Origin: Panagrolaimus kolymaensis
Taxonomy: Eukaryota > Nematoda > Chromadorea > Rhabditida > Panagrolaimidae
Assembly: GCA_028622995.1 (NCBI GenBank)
Contig: JAJQJQ010000050.1
Span: 1,612,001 to 1,676,000, forward strand
Direction of reading: 5' to 3'
Length of the DNA stretch: 64,000 nt
A program made the position numbers and the translations under genes. Under the pieces are notes generated by a model. It saw only the letters and a program-made list of their open reading frames with translations, had not been told where the DNA came from and did not search any database. How positions within the stretch are numbered: position 1 is the first letter of the stretch; each line of letters begins with the position of its first letter. Shown one piece after another: positions 21,793 through 31,836 of this stretch.

Positions 21793-23457
21793 TCAGATTT
21801 TCAAATAACCAGCTTTTTGCCTAATTTTTACTGAACTTTTATAAAAATAACCTATTTTCCAAAATTCAATTTCAAAACCCGTCGATTGAATACTTCCATC
21901 ACTTTCAAATTCAAATTTATAATGTTTTCTTGTGCCATTTTTATAAGCTTGGAAGGCAGTATCCTGATTTAATTGTTTTTTGCCATATTCATCTGAATAT
22001 TTAATCATGTCGACATTTTTCTCGATTAGTAAAAATTTTTTGTTAAAAACGGTAAATACTTCTATTCCCGAATCAATATATAAATCATATGAACATTTAG
22101 CATTTTTTGGATAACCATAAAAATGATTTTTTGTTGTACTCCATTTTACAGTGTAGTTCCCAACATAAGTAATAGGGCATTCCATATCAATTGTAATAAA
22201 ATCCATTTTAACAATAGTTATATATGCTTGCAAAATATTTGAATAATTATAATGGTCTTTATAAAATAATATTTTTAAATGATTATCGCTGTTATAATAA
22301 GCTTGGTCGGGTTTAACGAGATTTTGACTAAAAAGAAAATCTATAGTGTATCTAAAGTATTAAATTTACTTTTACTTTGTAATAACATGTTGAGTGCTAT
22401 TTAAAACTGTTAAATTTGCGTATGGGGATTAGTGTTAAATTCCCGACCGAAAAGTCGGGGATTCCCGACTTCCCGACCGACTTTTTCCCGACCGACTTCC
22501 CGGCCGACGATAATTTCTATCCCGACATTTTCCCGACTTTCCCGACCGACTCATTTTTTATCCCGACAAATAAAAAAAATTAATAATAATTTTAAAAATC
22601 ATTCATTTTCGCCTTTATTTTAACCAAAAACCCTTTATTTACATTTTATTTACATTAAATAGCTCATTTTTATATATTTAAATTCTTATAATTAATTTAA
22701 TTAAAAAAATTCCAACACCATACCCTACTTTTCGATCCCCCGAATTCCCGACCGACAAAAATTTTTATCCCGAGTTTTTCCCGACTTTTCCGACCGAGAG
22801 CAATTTCTATCCCGACTTTTTTTGAATTTCCCGACTTTTTTGTCGGTCGGATCGGGAATTTAACACTAATGGGGATATAATCAATTGATCGAAAACAATT
22901 TTAAATCCATATCCTTCTGGACCAGTAAATAACCATTTACAATTATTATATGTTTCGGAGATATCATAATAGCTTGTTCGAATAAACAAAATTTGGTTTT
23001 CATTCGTAAAATTATATGGTTGTACACTATTAATTGACGCTAAAGCGCAGGGGTCGCCACCATAATCATCAAATAATGCAAAACCTTGAAAACTATATAA
23101 TTGTGGAAAAAATAAATAATCCGTAGCGTTTTCAACAACTTTAAAAACGCTTTCATAAATCGTATGTTCCAAGTTTAAGTAATCAACGTAATAAGGATTG
23201 GTTATAGCAAAAACAAAATTTGTTATCTAAAAAAATCGAGCTATACCCATATATAATCCTATCTCAAATAAGACCTCATTATTTCCTTTTTTTATAAGAC
23301 TAAAATTTATGGAACAATTGACACGAGAAGGTTGAGGAAAATTAGCTGATTCAAAAAAAAATATTTCATCCACATTGAGTTTTACATTTTGCTGACAAAT
23401 GCAATAAACATAATAAAATTTAAGCAAAAATAATAAAAGTTTAAAATAAAAATTCAT
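21793..23457 (-). pseudogene. CUB-like secreted protein gene interrupted by a MITE and an in-frame stop
   Basis: ATG 23457 gives a clear signal peptide (MNFYFKLLLFLLKFYYVYC) followed by a CUB-like domain. Its cysteines and aromatic strands are CSINFSLI, an FFPQLYSF...DPCAL block and NNCKWLFTGPEGYGFKIVF. A second CUB-like unit is encoded in 21793-22327 (CPITYVGNYTVKW ... KCSYDLYIDSGIEVF). Two lesions are visible. TAG at 23227-23229 is in frame between two parts of the first domain, and no usable intron can remove it. The 441-bp element at 22429-22869 sits inside the exon, and deleting it with one TGGGGA copy restores a continuous frame ...IISPYANLTVLN to a good donor at 22376. The family role (secreted, often immune-related in nematodes) is by analogy. 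Confidence 0.65.
22429..22869. mobile_element. MITE copy 2 (441 bp), inserted in a CUB-like exon
   Basis: Same family and same length as 9154-9594, in the opposite orientation, with only scattered differences by eye. Ends are TTAGTGTTAAATTCCCG and CGGGAATTTAACACTAA. A TGGGGA target duplication flanks it (22423-22428 and 22870-22875). The near identity of the two copies argues for recent movement. Confidence 0.92.
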
Positions 23458-23908
23458 TACTTCTTCTAAATTATTAGATGAAAAATTATGAAAACCCTTT
23501 TTAATGCGCATTATATATATGATGTTAAAGCTTCAGTATTATAACGCAAAAGAATGCTTATCAAAGGTATGAAAATAGCTTATTTCAAACACTTCTAAAA
23601 TATGACCGATTTTTCGAGCATCAAAAATTAAGCTTATAATTTTCATAATCCAAGAAAATTTTAAGCATTATTTTCTTTCTCGTGTAATAATAAATTTAGA
23701 CATATATTTTTGAAAAGAAAAAAAGAATATAACTAATCAATACAAATGCCGTATACCGCGTAACATAAGGTTTCTGTTGTATCAGCGGATAGCAACAAAT
23801 AACACACAGAGAATAAATATAATATTTATTAACCAAAACGAGGATGAAGTCAAAGACAACAGAATATTACAACTGAATGAAACAATGAACAACAACAAGA
23901 AGAGGTTT

Positions 23909-24363
23909 TACAATCCGTTACCAGTGGCCATTCTCATAAAAAAATTTCATGAACTTTTTAAAAAAGTATTGACTTTTTCGTTTCAAGACCAAAGGTGAAT
24001 ACTTTTTTTCTTTTGCAAAATCTCGGTCTTGAAACGAAAAGGTCAATATTTTTTTAAAAAGTTCATGAACTTTTTTTATGAGAATGGCCACAGGTTGTTT
24101 GAACAGAGAAGGGAAGGGAAGAGAATAGAAGGGAAGAGAATAGAAGGGAAGAGAAAGTGGTGTTTCTAGCACGAAAGTTTCATTGCTTTGAAATTTTCAA
24201 AAAATTTTGAAAAATTGAAAAAAATTTGAAAGTTTTCGAAAATTTCATTCAAACGAAACTTTCGTGCTAGAAACACCACTTTCTCTTCCCTTCTATTCTC
24301 TTCTCTTCCCTTCTATTCTCTTCTCTTCCCTTCTCTGTTCAAACAACCTGGTAACGGATTGTA
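23909..24363. repeat. Composite nested palindrome (455 bp)
   Basis: The outer arms TACAATCCGTTACCAG and CTGGTAACGGATTGTA enclose two consecutive hairpins. Hairpin 1 (23925-24092) pairs TGGCCATTCTCATAAAA ... GTTTCAAGACC with its complement. Hairpin 2 (about 24093-24347) pairs GGTTGTTTGAACAGAG plus a purine-rich GAAGGGAAGAGAATA tandem run plus GGTGTTTCTAGCACGAAAGTTT with its complement. A three-level inverted-repeat architecture of this kind suggests a non-autonomous element built from two palindromes. No clear target duplication was found. Confidence 0.75.
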
Positions 24364-24589
24364 GGCGATAGAGAGAGAGAGGCACCAAGGAGTTCCAGGC
24401 GAGACCATGAGAAAGCGCCTACTTGAAACAGGAGTAACCGAGCAGCCATCCAACAGTTTCTTTCTTTTTTTTAAATTCAACTATGACCTAACATTAAAAA
24501 TCAAGAAGGATAACTATCAACGTTCATATCCCTGAAGGCTCTACTTATGAGGTGCTAAAAGAATTAGGTCAATAACAATTTTTTTTATC

Positions 24590-26343
24590 GATTTCAAGTT
24601 TATGCACTTGGAGCTTAAGCATATTGAAATTTCTGGTGAATGCAGGGCTTATATTCCTACAAGCCTTCAATATTTAAATTTTGATGATGAGAGCTCTGTA
24701 ACTTCACTTGCCTTAGAAAATATTTCAAATCGAGCAAAAAATTTGGAAACACTTATTTTGGAAGAATTCAATCCAACTACGGATGTAAATATTTGGCTAA
24801 AAAAATTAACAAAATTAAAATATTTAAATTTGTCATGGCTAAACAGCAGCAGTAATCCTTCTAGGGATATATCTAGGGTTGCGCCTCGGTAAATTTACCG
24901 GTAATTTACCGGTCAATTTACCGGTAAATTTACTGGTAAATTTACCACTAAAAAAATCTCCTTGGTAAATCGGTAAATTGGTAAATTTACCGTTCAAAAA
25001 ATCGCCTTTTTACATTGGTAAATCTTGTTTTTCTTTTGAAAAATTTCAAATATTGGTCGAAAAAGCCGTTTGTTTTTAGCTTTTGAAGTATAAAAAATTG
25101 TTTTCAATTACCTTAAAATGTGTTTTTCTTATTTCACTTTTCTCACCAAATCTCTAAATTTAGATTTTGAAATTTATTTATTGTTTTAAAAAATGCCTCA
25201 CAAAAAAGTTTTATTAAACACAACCACAAGTTATTCAAACTAATTGAAGGAAAAATTGCTCCAATATTTGAATATCCTGAAAAAAGCTCAGAAGATAGCT
25301 CAGGTGACAATTTAGGAGAAATGGTTGTCTCTTCTGATGCGTCATCAGCTGGTAAAAAAAGGGATAAATAATTAATTTGTTTTACCTTTTCATTCACTCT
25401 TAAAAAATCTATTTTTTTTTTAATATAAATAATATAACCTTCCCTCCTAATTTCATAACTTTTCTCGCATTTGCTTTAACGAAATTGATAGTAAAATAAA
25501 TAAAATACTTTTATTTTATATGATTTTTAAATAAAACCATTTTAAATATGTATATTATTGTGTTTTTAGTCAATTTACCAATTTACCGATTTACCAGTAA
25601 ATTTACCGGTAAATTTACCGGTAAATTTACCGATTTTTGATTTACCGGTAAATTTAACAACCCTAGATATATCTAACTTTCCACCTTTAGATTTATCACC
25701 TTTGATTTACTTAGAAATGCTTCGTTTAACTTCAAACAAATTGGTTACTACTGAAACATTCAAATCATTAAAGCATTGTCCAAAATTAAAAGAGTTGGAT
25801 TTGAGCTATAATATTGAATTGGACCAAACTCGATTAAATGAATTAAAAAAAAATTGCAAAGCTTTAAAACACTGTAATTTTGATGATATGGTGATTTCTG
25901 GTGATCTTTTTTATTTTGTTTAAACTTGCAAGCTTGAAGTAAGTTTATATCTAATTTTTAAAATAAATTTAATTTATCGTTTTTTTTTTAGTATTTAGCA
26001 ATTAACGAATGCAAGAATTTACAACAAAATGTTTTAAAATCGTTGGTCACCGAATGCGATGTAAGGTCAATTTTCTTCATTTCTGTTTTAAATAAAAATA
26101 TTTTAGTCATTATCCCGACTTGAACTTTTCGGTACAAATATCAATGAAATCCTTTCATAAGATTTCTCTGAAAAAAGCATCCACCGTTCAAATGTTCTCA
26201 AAATATTTGTTGCTAAGTGGTTTCAACCTTTTCCGGTTTGTAATTGGTGTGAATTTGTTTCTCAAGTTGATTATGAACCACCACTTTCATCATGGGGAAG
26301 CATTATTAACCAAGCGATTACAAAAAACAAAACATTTTTATAA
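24590..26343 (+). pseudogene. A2: broken F-box/LRR family A copy carrying a hAT-like insertion
   Basis: The reading starts inside the LRR part (LELKHIEISGECRAYIPTSLQYLNF), equivalent to the middle of A1. The F-box and first repeats are absent. The LRR exon is split by the element at 24874-25665 and continues NFPPLDLSPLIYLEMLRLTSN. A stop at 25921-25923 replaces the CAA codon present in A3, and another at 26158-26160 interrupts the last exon, whose frame then runs on (DFSEKSIHRSNVLKI...CNWCEF) to 26343. Splice sites around 25938 and 26060 are still readable. Truncation, insertion and two nonsense codons mark it as dead. B2 follows 0.75 kb downstream. Confidence 0.85.
24874..25665. mobile_element. 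hAT-like non-autonomous element (792 bp, TIR TAGGGTTG, 8-bp target duplication)
   Basis: The element begins TAGGGTTG and ends CAACCCTA, with GATATATC directly repeated at both sides (24866-24873 and 25666-25673). Both subterminal regions carry tandem palindromic GGTAAATTTACC units (GGTAAATTTACCGGTAA etc.), a plausible set of transposase-binding repeats. The middle is AT-rich with no transposase frame. An 8-bp duplication and a T/CAGGG terminus are typical of hAT. Deleting the element plus one repeat restores the A2 LRR reading frame. Confidence 0.9.
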
Positions 26344-26867
26344 ATAAATAAAAAATTCTTTTGAATGTATTTATTATATTATAATGTCTTTTTTCTATTC
26401 AAAATTTATTTCTTTTTTTTACTTTTCATAAATAATTTTCTTTAAAATTCAACATCTTGGTATAAGTCTAAAAACATTAACTCTTTTTTCATAAAATATT
26501 ATAATTACTGTTTAAGAATTAAAAAAAGCGATTTAATGACCCGACTAACATCTTTTTAATCAAACTTACTAATAAGTTGAAAAGTAAAATCTGTAAAAAA
26601 GAAAGGCTCAAACAAATAAAAAAGGTAAATTTCGAAAAACCTTTGTCTTTATCCTTTTCTGCTCCTTCAATTTTTTTTCTTCTTCTGATCGGGTTCACAT
26701 AAATAATTGCTTGTTAAAAACCAATTAGTGCAGTTAAAGAAAAAAACTTTCTTTGAGAAAAAAATAAGTTGCATTTTTGTAATTATTTGTTATTGGTAAA
26801 AAAAAGTATACTTTTGTTTGTTTCTTATTTATTCATTTCACGAAAACAAAAATGACCAAAAGGGGTA

Positions 26868-26960
26868 GTTGTAAAGTTGTTTACCACTTGCACATAAATC
26901 TCAAAAGGAAATATTGCTAGGTCGAATATACAAAATATTTTTCACATTTTTTTATGCGCT
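26868..26960 (+). promoter_or_regulatory. Conserved upstream block of B2
   Basis: GTAGTTGTAAAGTTGTTTAC followed by CTAGGTCGAATATACAAAA and TATTTTTCAC, the best preserved copy of the block shared with B1 and B3. Confidence 0.4.
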
Positions 26961-27091
26961 AACCCATATATATTGTTTTTGATACATATATTGCTTACAT
27001 TTATTTTGGAGGTTTATTCTATTGCTTTATGTAATAAATTTTAATTCTTGATCAAAAAATATTTTAATAACCTCATTTTTTAGTAAAAAAA

Positions 27092-28656
27092 ATGGAAATT
27101 GTTTCAAGATGTAATTTAAAAGCTTCGCGGAAGCGAAAGAATAAAGTTGTAGCTCATCCAACAGACAAAAAGATGAAATCCAATCAAACTGGAACTCAAA
27201 ATAATTCTGTAAGGGCTTTAAAAAATATAGATAACTGAGTTTTTAAATTTTTTATGACCTCTTTTCCAGGGTAGTAAACGAGCTCGAAGAAACAAGATAC
27301 CATCGATTTCCCCTCAAAATCAGGGAAATTTTTTATCCACTTCTTCGGCTGTTGTTGTAAGTTTTTCGTGAATATTTTTCTATTCCTTCAGAAAATGGTT
27401 TACATATTTTATAGGAATGTAAAAAGCCGTACCTCAACCATGAAATGTATCGTGAAATCTTTATTAAATTTATTGGAGAGAAAGAAATGGATTCAAAAGC
27501 TTTGACAGCTTTTATGCTGGCTGGTAAACAACCCATTAAGATTGTTAAAAACTATTTTAGCCAACAAAAAAATCTTGAAATTGACAAGTATGAATTTCAT
27601 TTTTGCTTCATTTATGCGATGAGTTGGTATAGAGACGATGACCGTAATGTTTAAGTCATTTTAGAATGGCACAAATAAACTTTTGAATATTAAATCCGAT
27701 TTTCCGTTACTTTCTGCTCTTAGTCATTTCATTTTTTCCTCAATCACTTCATTAGAACTTTGTGGCGATCTTACTAAAATTAGATTACTTAAGGATGTCA
27801 ACATTGTAGACGGAAGTAAGTTTAAAAAATAAACAAAAACTTCGGACGATAAAAATAACATTTTTTAGTCATTAAAAATCTTATTTTTAAAAATAACTGC
27901 AAAATTACGAAAATGTTTCAAAAAAGTTTGATGTACTGTAAAAATGTCGAAGTTGTTAAAAGTCACAAAATGCAATTTGTAAGTTTATATTTTTCCTTTT
28001 TTGGTAGCATTTAAGATTTTAGAATATTCCAACTCCTCCCCTTTCATGCCGCCAATTAATCCTTGAAGGTTTTGAAATGGAAAAGTCTTTTTCGAATAAT
28101 TATTATCAGTAAGTTTTATTTTTTTTTTTTACCTTTTTTATATGTAAAATTTTTAGCGTTGATTTCTCAAAAGTTAAAAAACTTATTATTAATGGTAAAC
28201 TTTTTACTAATTGGAAATATGTTGATAATATCATTCTTAATCATATACATTCTTTACGATCTTATATCGCAAACCATTTTACTAATCTTACATATCTAAA
28301 TATGAATTTTGAAGTTGGTTGGTGCTATGCTAATAGTTATCCGACAAATGAGTTCAACAAATTCTTTGCTATCAATTTTAAGCGAATTCCTTTAAAAGTC
28401 AAAGGACTCATTCATTTCTTTACTAAGGATATGATCAATCGATATTCCATTCATTTTGATCCTAATAAGGTACAAACAAAACTTCTATATATTTTTAGAT
28501 ATTTATGTTTTACTGTTTTTTTAGGTTCTTAATGATTTTAAGAAAAACCACAGTTATGAATTGGAAGAAAATAATACCCATATGATTTTTAAAAAACAAA
28601 AGGAAATTCATGAAGGACTCGTTTTAAAATTTTCTGCCAATATTTTAAAGATCTGA
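27092..28656 (+). CDS. F-box-like paralog B2 (probably disabled by a lost splice donor)
   Basis: Eight exons match B1 in number and position: 27092-27208, 27270-27356, 27415-27618, 27665-27815, 27869-27978, 28023-28108, 28157-28469, 28525-28656. If all were joined they would give 399 aa. The core (KPYLNHEMYREIFIKF ... LTAFMLAGKQPIKIVKNYF) and C-terminal repeats are well kept. The donor after exon 3, GCG/GTAAGC in B1 and B3, is GCG/ATGAGT here. Reading on from exon 3 meets TAA after eleven more codons, so the transcript would encode a truncated protein unless a cryptic site is used. The rest of the frame is clean, so the lesion looks young. Confidence 0.7.
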
Positions 28657-29094
28657 AAATTTAGTTATTTTTTAATTTTTTTAATTATGATTTTGTAGGA
28701 ATTTTTTTTGGTTATTTTTTGTAAAATTTTGTAGGTCATAATTATTTTTTATTATTCTGTCGAAAGGCCCAATGAAATAATTTTTCCAAAACAATGTGTA
28801 TAAAGCAGAAAAAGGAGTAAGGAAACGTTCGAGAAGAAAGAAAAAAAATAGCGGGAGCAAAAAAGGATAAAGAGAAAGGCTTTTCGACATTCACCTGTTT
28901 TTATTTCTTTGAGCCTTTCTATTTTTTTTTTACCAAGGCTTATGGTTGGTAGACAACATTTCCATTTTGAAAGGTTGTTTACTTCATTTTTTTTTTGACT
29001 TTCTGAATTTCGCCGAAAAAGTGATTTTCGTTTTTTGAATTTTTGATTATTTTTTTTCTTTGTAAATATTTTTGTCTTAAAGTTTGCTATTAAA

Positions 29095-29645
29095 GCATTG
29101 TCCAAAATTAAAAGGGTTGGATTTGGATTTGAGCGGTAATGAACAATGAAATCAAAACAAGCTTAAATGAATTAAAAAATTGCGAGGCTCTCAAATATTG
29201 CGATTTTAGTTACATGGAAATTTCTGGTGATCTTTTTGATTTTGTTCAAACTTGCAAGCTTGAAGTAAGTTTATATCTAACTTTAATAATAATTTTATTT
29301 ATCGTTTTTTATTTTTAATATTTGGCTATTAACGAATGTGAAGATTTTCCAGAAAATGTTTTAAAATCATTGGTTACAGAATGTGATGTGAGTTGACTTT
29401 CAATAATTTCTAAATAATAAGTGTTAAAACATTTTTAGTCATTATTGCGACTTGAAGTTTATCATACGAATATCACTGAAATCCTTGAATTAGCTCGTTC
29501 CCAAACACAAATACAACGTCCAAATATTATCAAAATTTTGGTTCATAAAAAGCATAAACCTTTTCCTAATTGTAACTGGTGTGAATTTCTTATTCGATGC
29601 GAATATGAAGCAAAATTTTCACCCATAGGGCGCTCCATTACTTAA
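29095..29645 (+). pseudogene. A3: 3' fragment of F-box/LRR family A
   Basis: Begins abruptly within the last LRRs (LKHCPKLKGLDLDLSGNE), then loses frame at about 29145 and resumes LNELKNCEALKYCDFSYMEISGDLFDFVQTCKLE. Two later exons equivalent to A1 exons 5 and 6 follow (CEDFPENVLKSLVTECD, and LLRLEVYHTNITEILELARSQTQ ... CNWCEF) up to TAA at 29643-29645. The 5' half is missing. Confidence 0.8.
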
Positions 29646-29734
29646 GCGATCGCTGAAAATAAAACTTTTTTGTAAAAAAAACATTTTGGAATGCATTAAT
29701 TATGTATTTTTTTGTTCTTTGTTTTGTTTTTTAG

Positions 29735-29803
29735 TTTTTTGAAGACTTTAATAAAAACAAAAGTTATAAATTTGAAGAAACCAACACAAAAATGATTTTT
29801 TAA
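29735..29803 (+). pseudogene. B5: last-exon fragment of family B
   Basis: After a TTTTAG acceptor the frame reads FFEDFNKNKSYKFEETNTKMIF then stops. It aligns with the start of exon 8 in B1 and B3. Only this piece remains, 90 bp downstream of A3. Confidence 0.7.
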
Positions 29804-30116
29804 AAACTGTTAAATTTATTTATCATTTTTAATTCTTAAACTCCCGTTAACGATGCTTTCATTATGCAGAAGGTTGCTATTTTTTGATTTTCTTCGAAAA
29901 AATCTTTTTTGAAAATTGTTTCATTAGACATTTTGATTAAACCATTTAGAAATACCAAAATTTACCTTTCAACAGCCCCAAATAACATCTATGCTTAAAT
30001 TATGCATTTATTAATTAAAACTTTCTCCAAGTTTAAAAATCCAAAAATGCTTGGCCTTTAAAACTTTGTTTGTTGCTTTTATTCAATAAATTAATTCATA
30101 AATGCCAAAAGTGCCT

Positions 30117-30195
30117 AGTTGTTTACCATTTGCCATTAAATCTTAAATGGAAAAAGTGCTAGGTCCGTTTATAAATATTTTTCAGTTTTTTTAAG
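30117..30195 (+). promoter_or_regulatory. Conserved upstream block of B3
   Basis: TAGTTGTTTACCATTTGCC ... GTGCTAGGTCCG ... AAATATTTTTCAGT, related to the blocks ahead of B1 and B2. Confidence 0.35.
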
Positions 30196-30327
30196 CACAA
30201 TTCCATTTTTCATTTGTTGATAGGATTTATTATTTACCTATTTTGACATTTTTTATTTTCGCGTATTTGAGAGAGAAAAAATATTATAATAAACTTATTT
30301 TTATATATTTTGTAGAAGAAAAAAAAG

Positions 30328-31836
30328 ATGGCGTCAGTTTCAAGTAGTAGCAACTCACGGAAGCGAAAGCTTGAATTAGCAGCTGTTTCACCAGAAAATC
30401 AAACCCAATCAAACGAACCTGTCGCTGCTGAAATTGCAGTAATAAGGATTTTTATGGAATAAATAATTCTAAAGTTTTTTTAATATCTATTTTTTTTTCC
30501 AGGTAAAAAAGCGAGCTAGAAATCAGGAAACATCGAATGCAGCTCAAAATAATAAAAATGGTTTGGAACTCGTAAGTTATATATAAATTATTCATTTTTT
30601 CTATGGCGAATGTTTAAAAATATCTATGAATTTTTAGAAATATAAAAAGCCTTCCCTCAACCATGAAATTCTTTGTGAAATCTTTATTAAAGCTGTGATT
30701 CAAAAAGATAAAGATCCAAAAACTTTGACATCTTTTATGCTATCTGGTAAACTACCTTTTAAAGTCGCTCAAAACTATTTTCGTAATCAAACGGATGTGA
30801 AAATTGACCACCCTGAAATAATTGTTACTTTTAAAAATGCGGTAAGCATTTTTAGCGACAAAAGTCGTAATTAATATTTATTAAATTTTAGAATTTCAGA
30901 AATAATGTTTTTACCATAAAATCAGATTTTCCATTACTTAACGCCCTTCTTCCCTCAATTTTTTCATCTATCGGTACTTTGCAACTTGGTACTACTCATA
31001 AATTATTAAAAGGTTTTAAGTTTAATAATGGAAGTAAGTTCTTTAAAAACTCAACTAAAGTCTCATATAAAAAGTATTTTAGAGGTAAAGACAATCATTT
31101 TTCAAGAAAATTGCGAGATCCGAAAAATAATAGAAAAAAGTTTAATGAATTTTGAAAGCATTGAAATTGTCAAAGGTCGCAAATTAGTAAGTTAATATAA
31201 TTCTAATTTTTATAAATGCTATATTCAATTTTAGGATATTCCATTTCTTCCAAAATCATGCCGTGAATTAATTCTTAAAAGGTTTGATTTGGAACGCTTT
31301 TCGAAAAAAAACTCCCGTCAGTAAGTTTTTTATTTATATAATTTGTTGAGCTATTTTCATAAGTTTTTAAGTCTTGATTTTTCAAGAATTAAAAAACTCA
31401 TTATTAATGGCGAAATTGACTTTAATGGTAGTGATTTCGATAATACAATTCGTATACGAGCTTTAAAATGTTTTATCATAAATAATTTTCCCAACCTTGA
31501 AATATTGAATATTAATTTTGGTATATGTTTGTATTGTTATGCAAATTATCCAACAAATGAATATAACAAAATTTTCATTACCAAGTATAAACCTTTTCCT
31601 TCAAACGTTAAAGGAACAATTTATTTCAAGGATAACAAGCACTGTGGCTATGATTATGATAAGGTAAATTTGAGTGTTTTTTTATTTACAAAAATATTAT
31701 TTTTTCTTTTTAGTTTCGTAATGATATCAAAAGTTATAAATTTGAAGAAACCGAGAATGCAAAGATTTTTAAAAAAGAATTCGAAATTCATGAAGGCCTT
31801 GTTTTAAAATTTTCTGGCTTTATTAAAAAGCGTTGA
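30328..31836 (+). CDS. F-box-like paralog B3 (376 aa, intact)
   Basis: Exons 30328-30438, 30503-30571, 30638-30841, 30892-31033, 31083-31186, 31235-31320, 31372-31663 and 31714-31836 close in frame with all splice sites canonical. The organisation is as in B1: basic N-terminus (SRKRKLE, KKRAR), conserved KPSLNHEILCEIFIKA ... LTSFMLSGKLPFKVAQNYF core, then degenerate LRR-like strands (KKLIINGEI, LEILNINFG) and the FEETENAKIFKKEFEIHEGLVLKFSG tail. It is the most diverged of the full-length copies in exon 4. With B1 it is one of the two likely functional B genes here. A role as an F-box-type adaptor is inferred from the pattern, not proven. Confidence 0.8.

Noticed and set aside
27445..27654. 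Independent 69-codon gene within B2
   Set aside because: It is B2 exon 3 plus read-through past its lost donor, not a separate gene.
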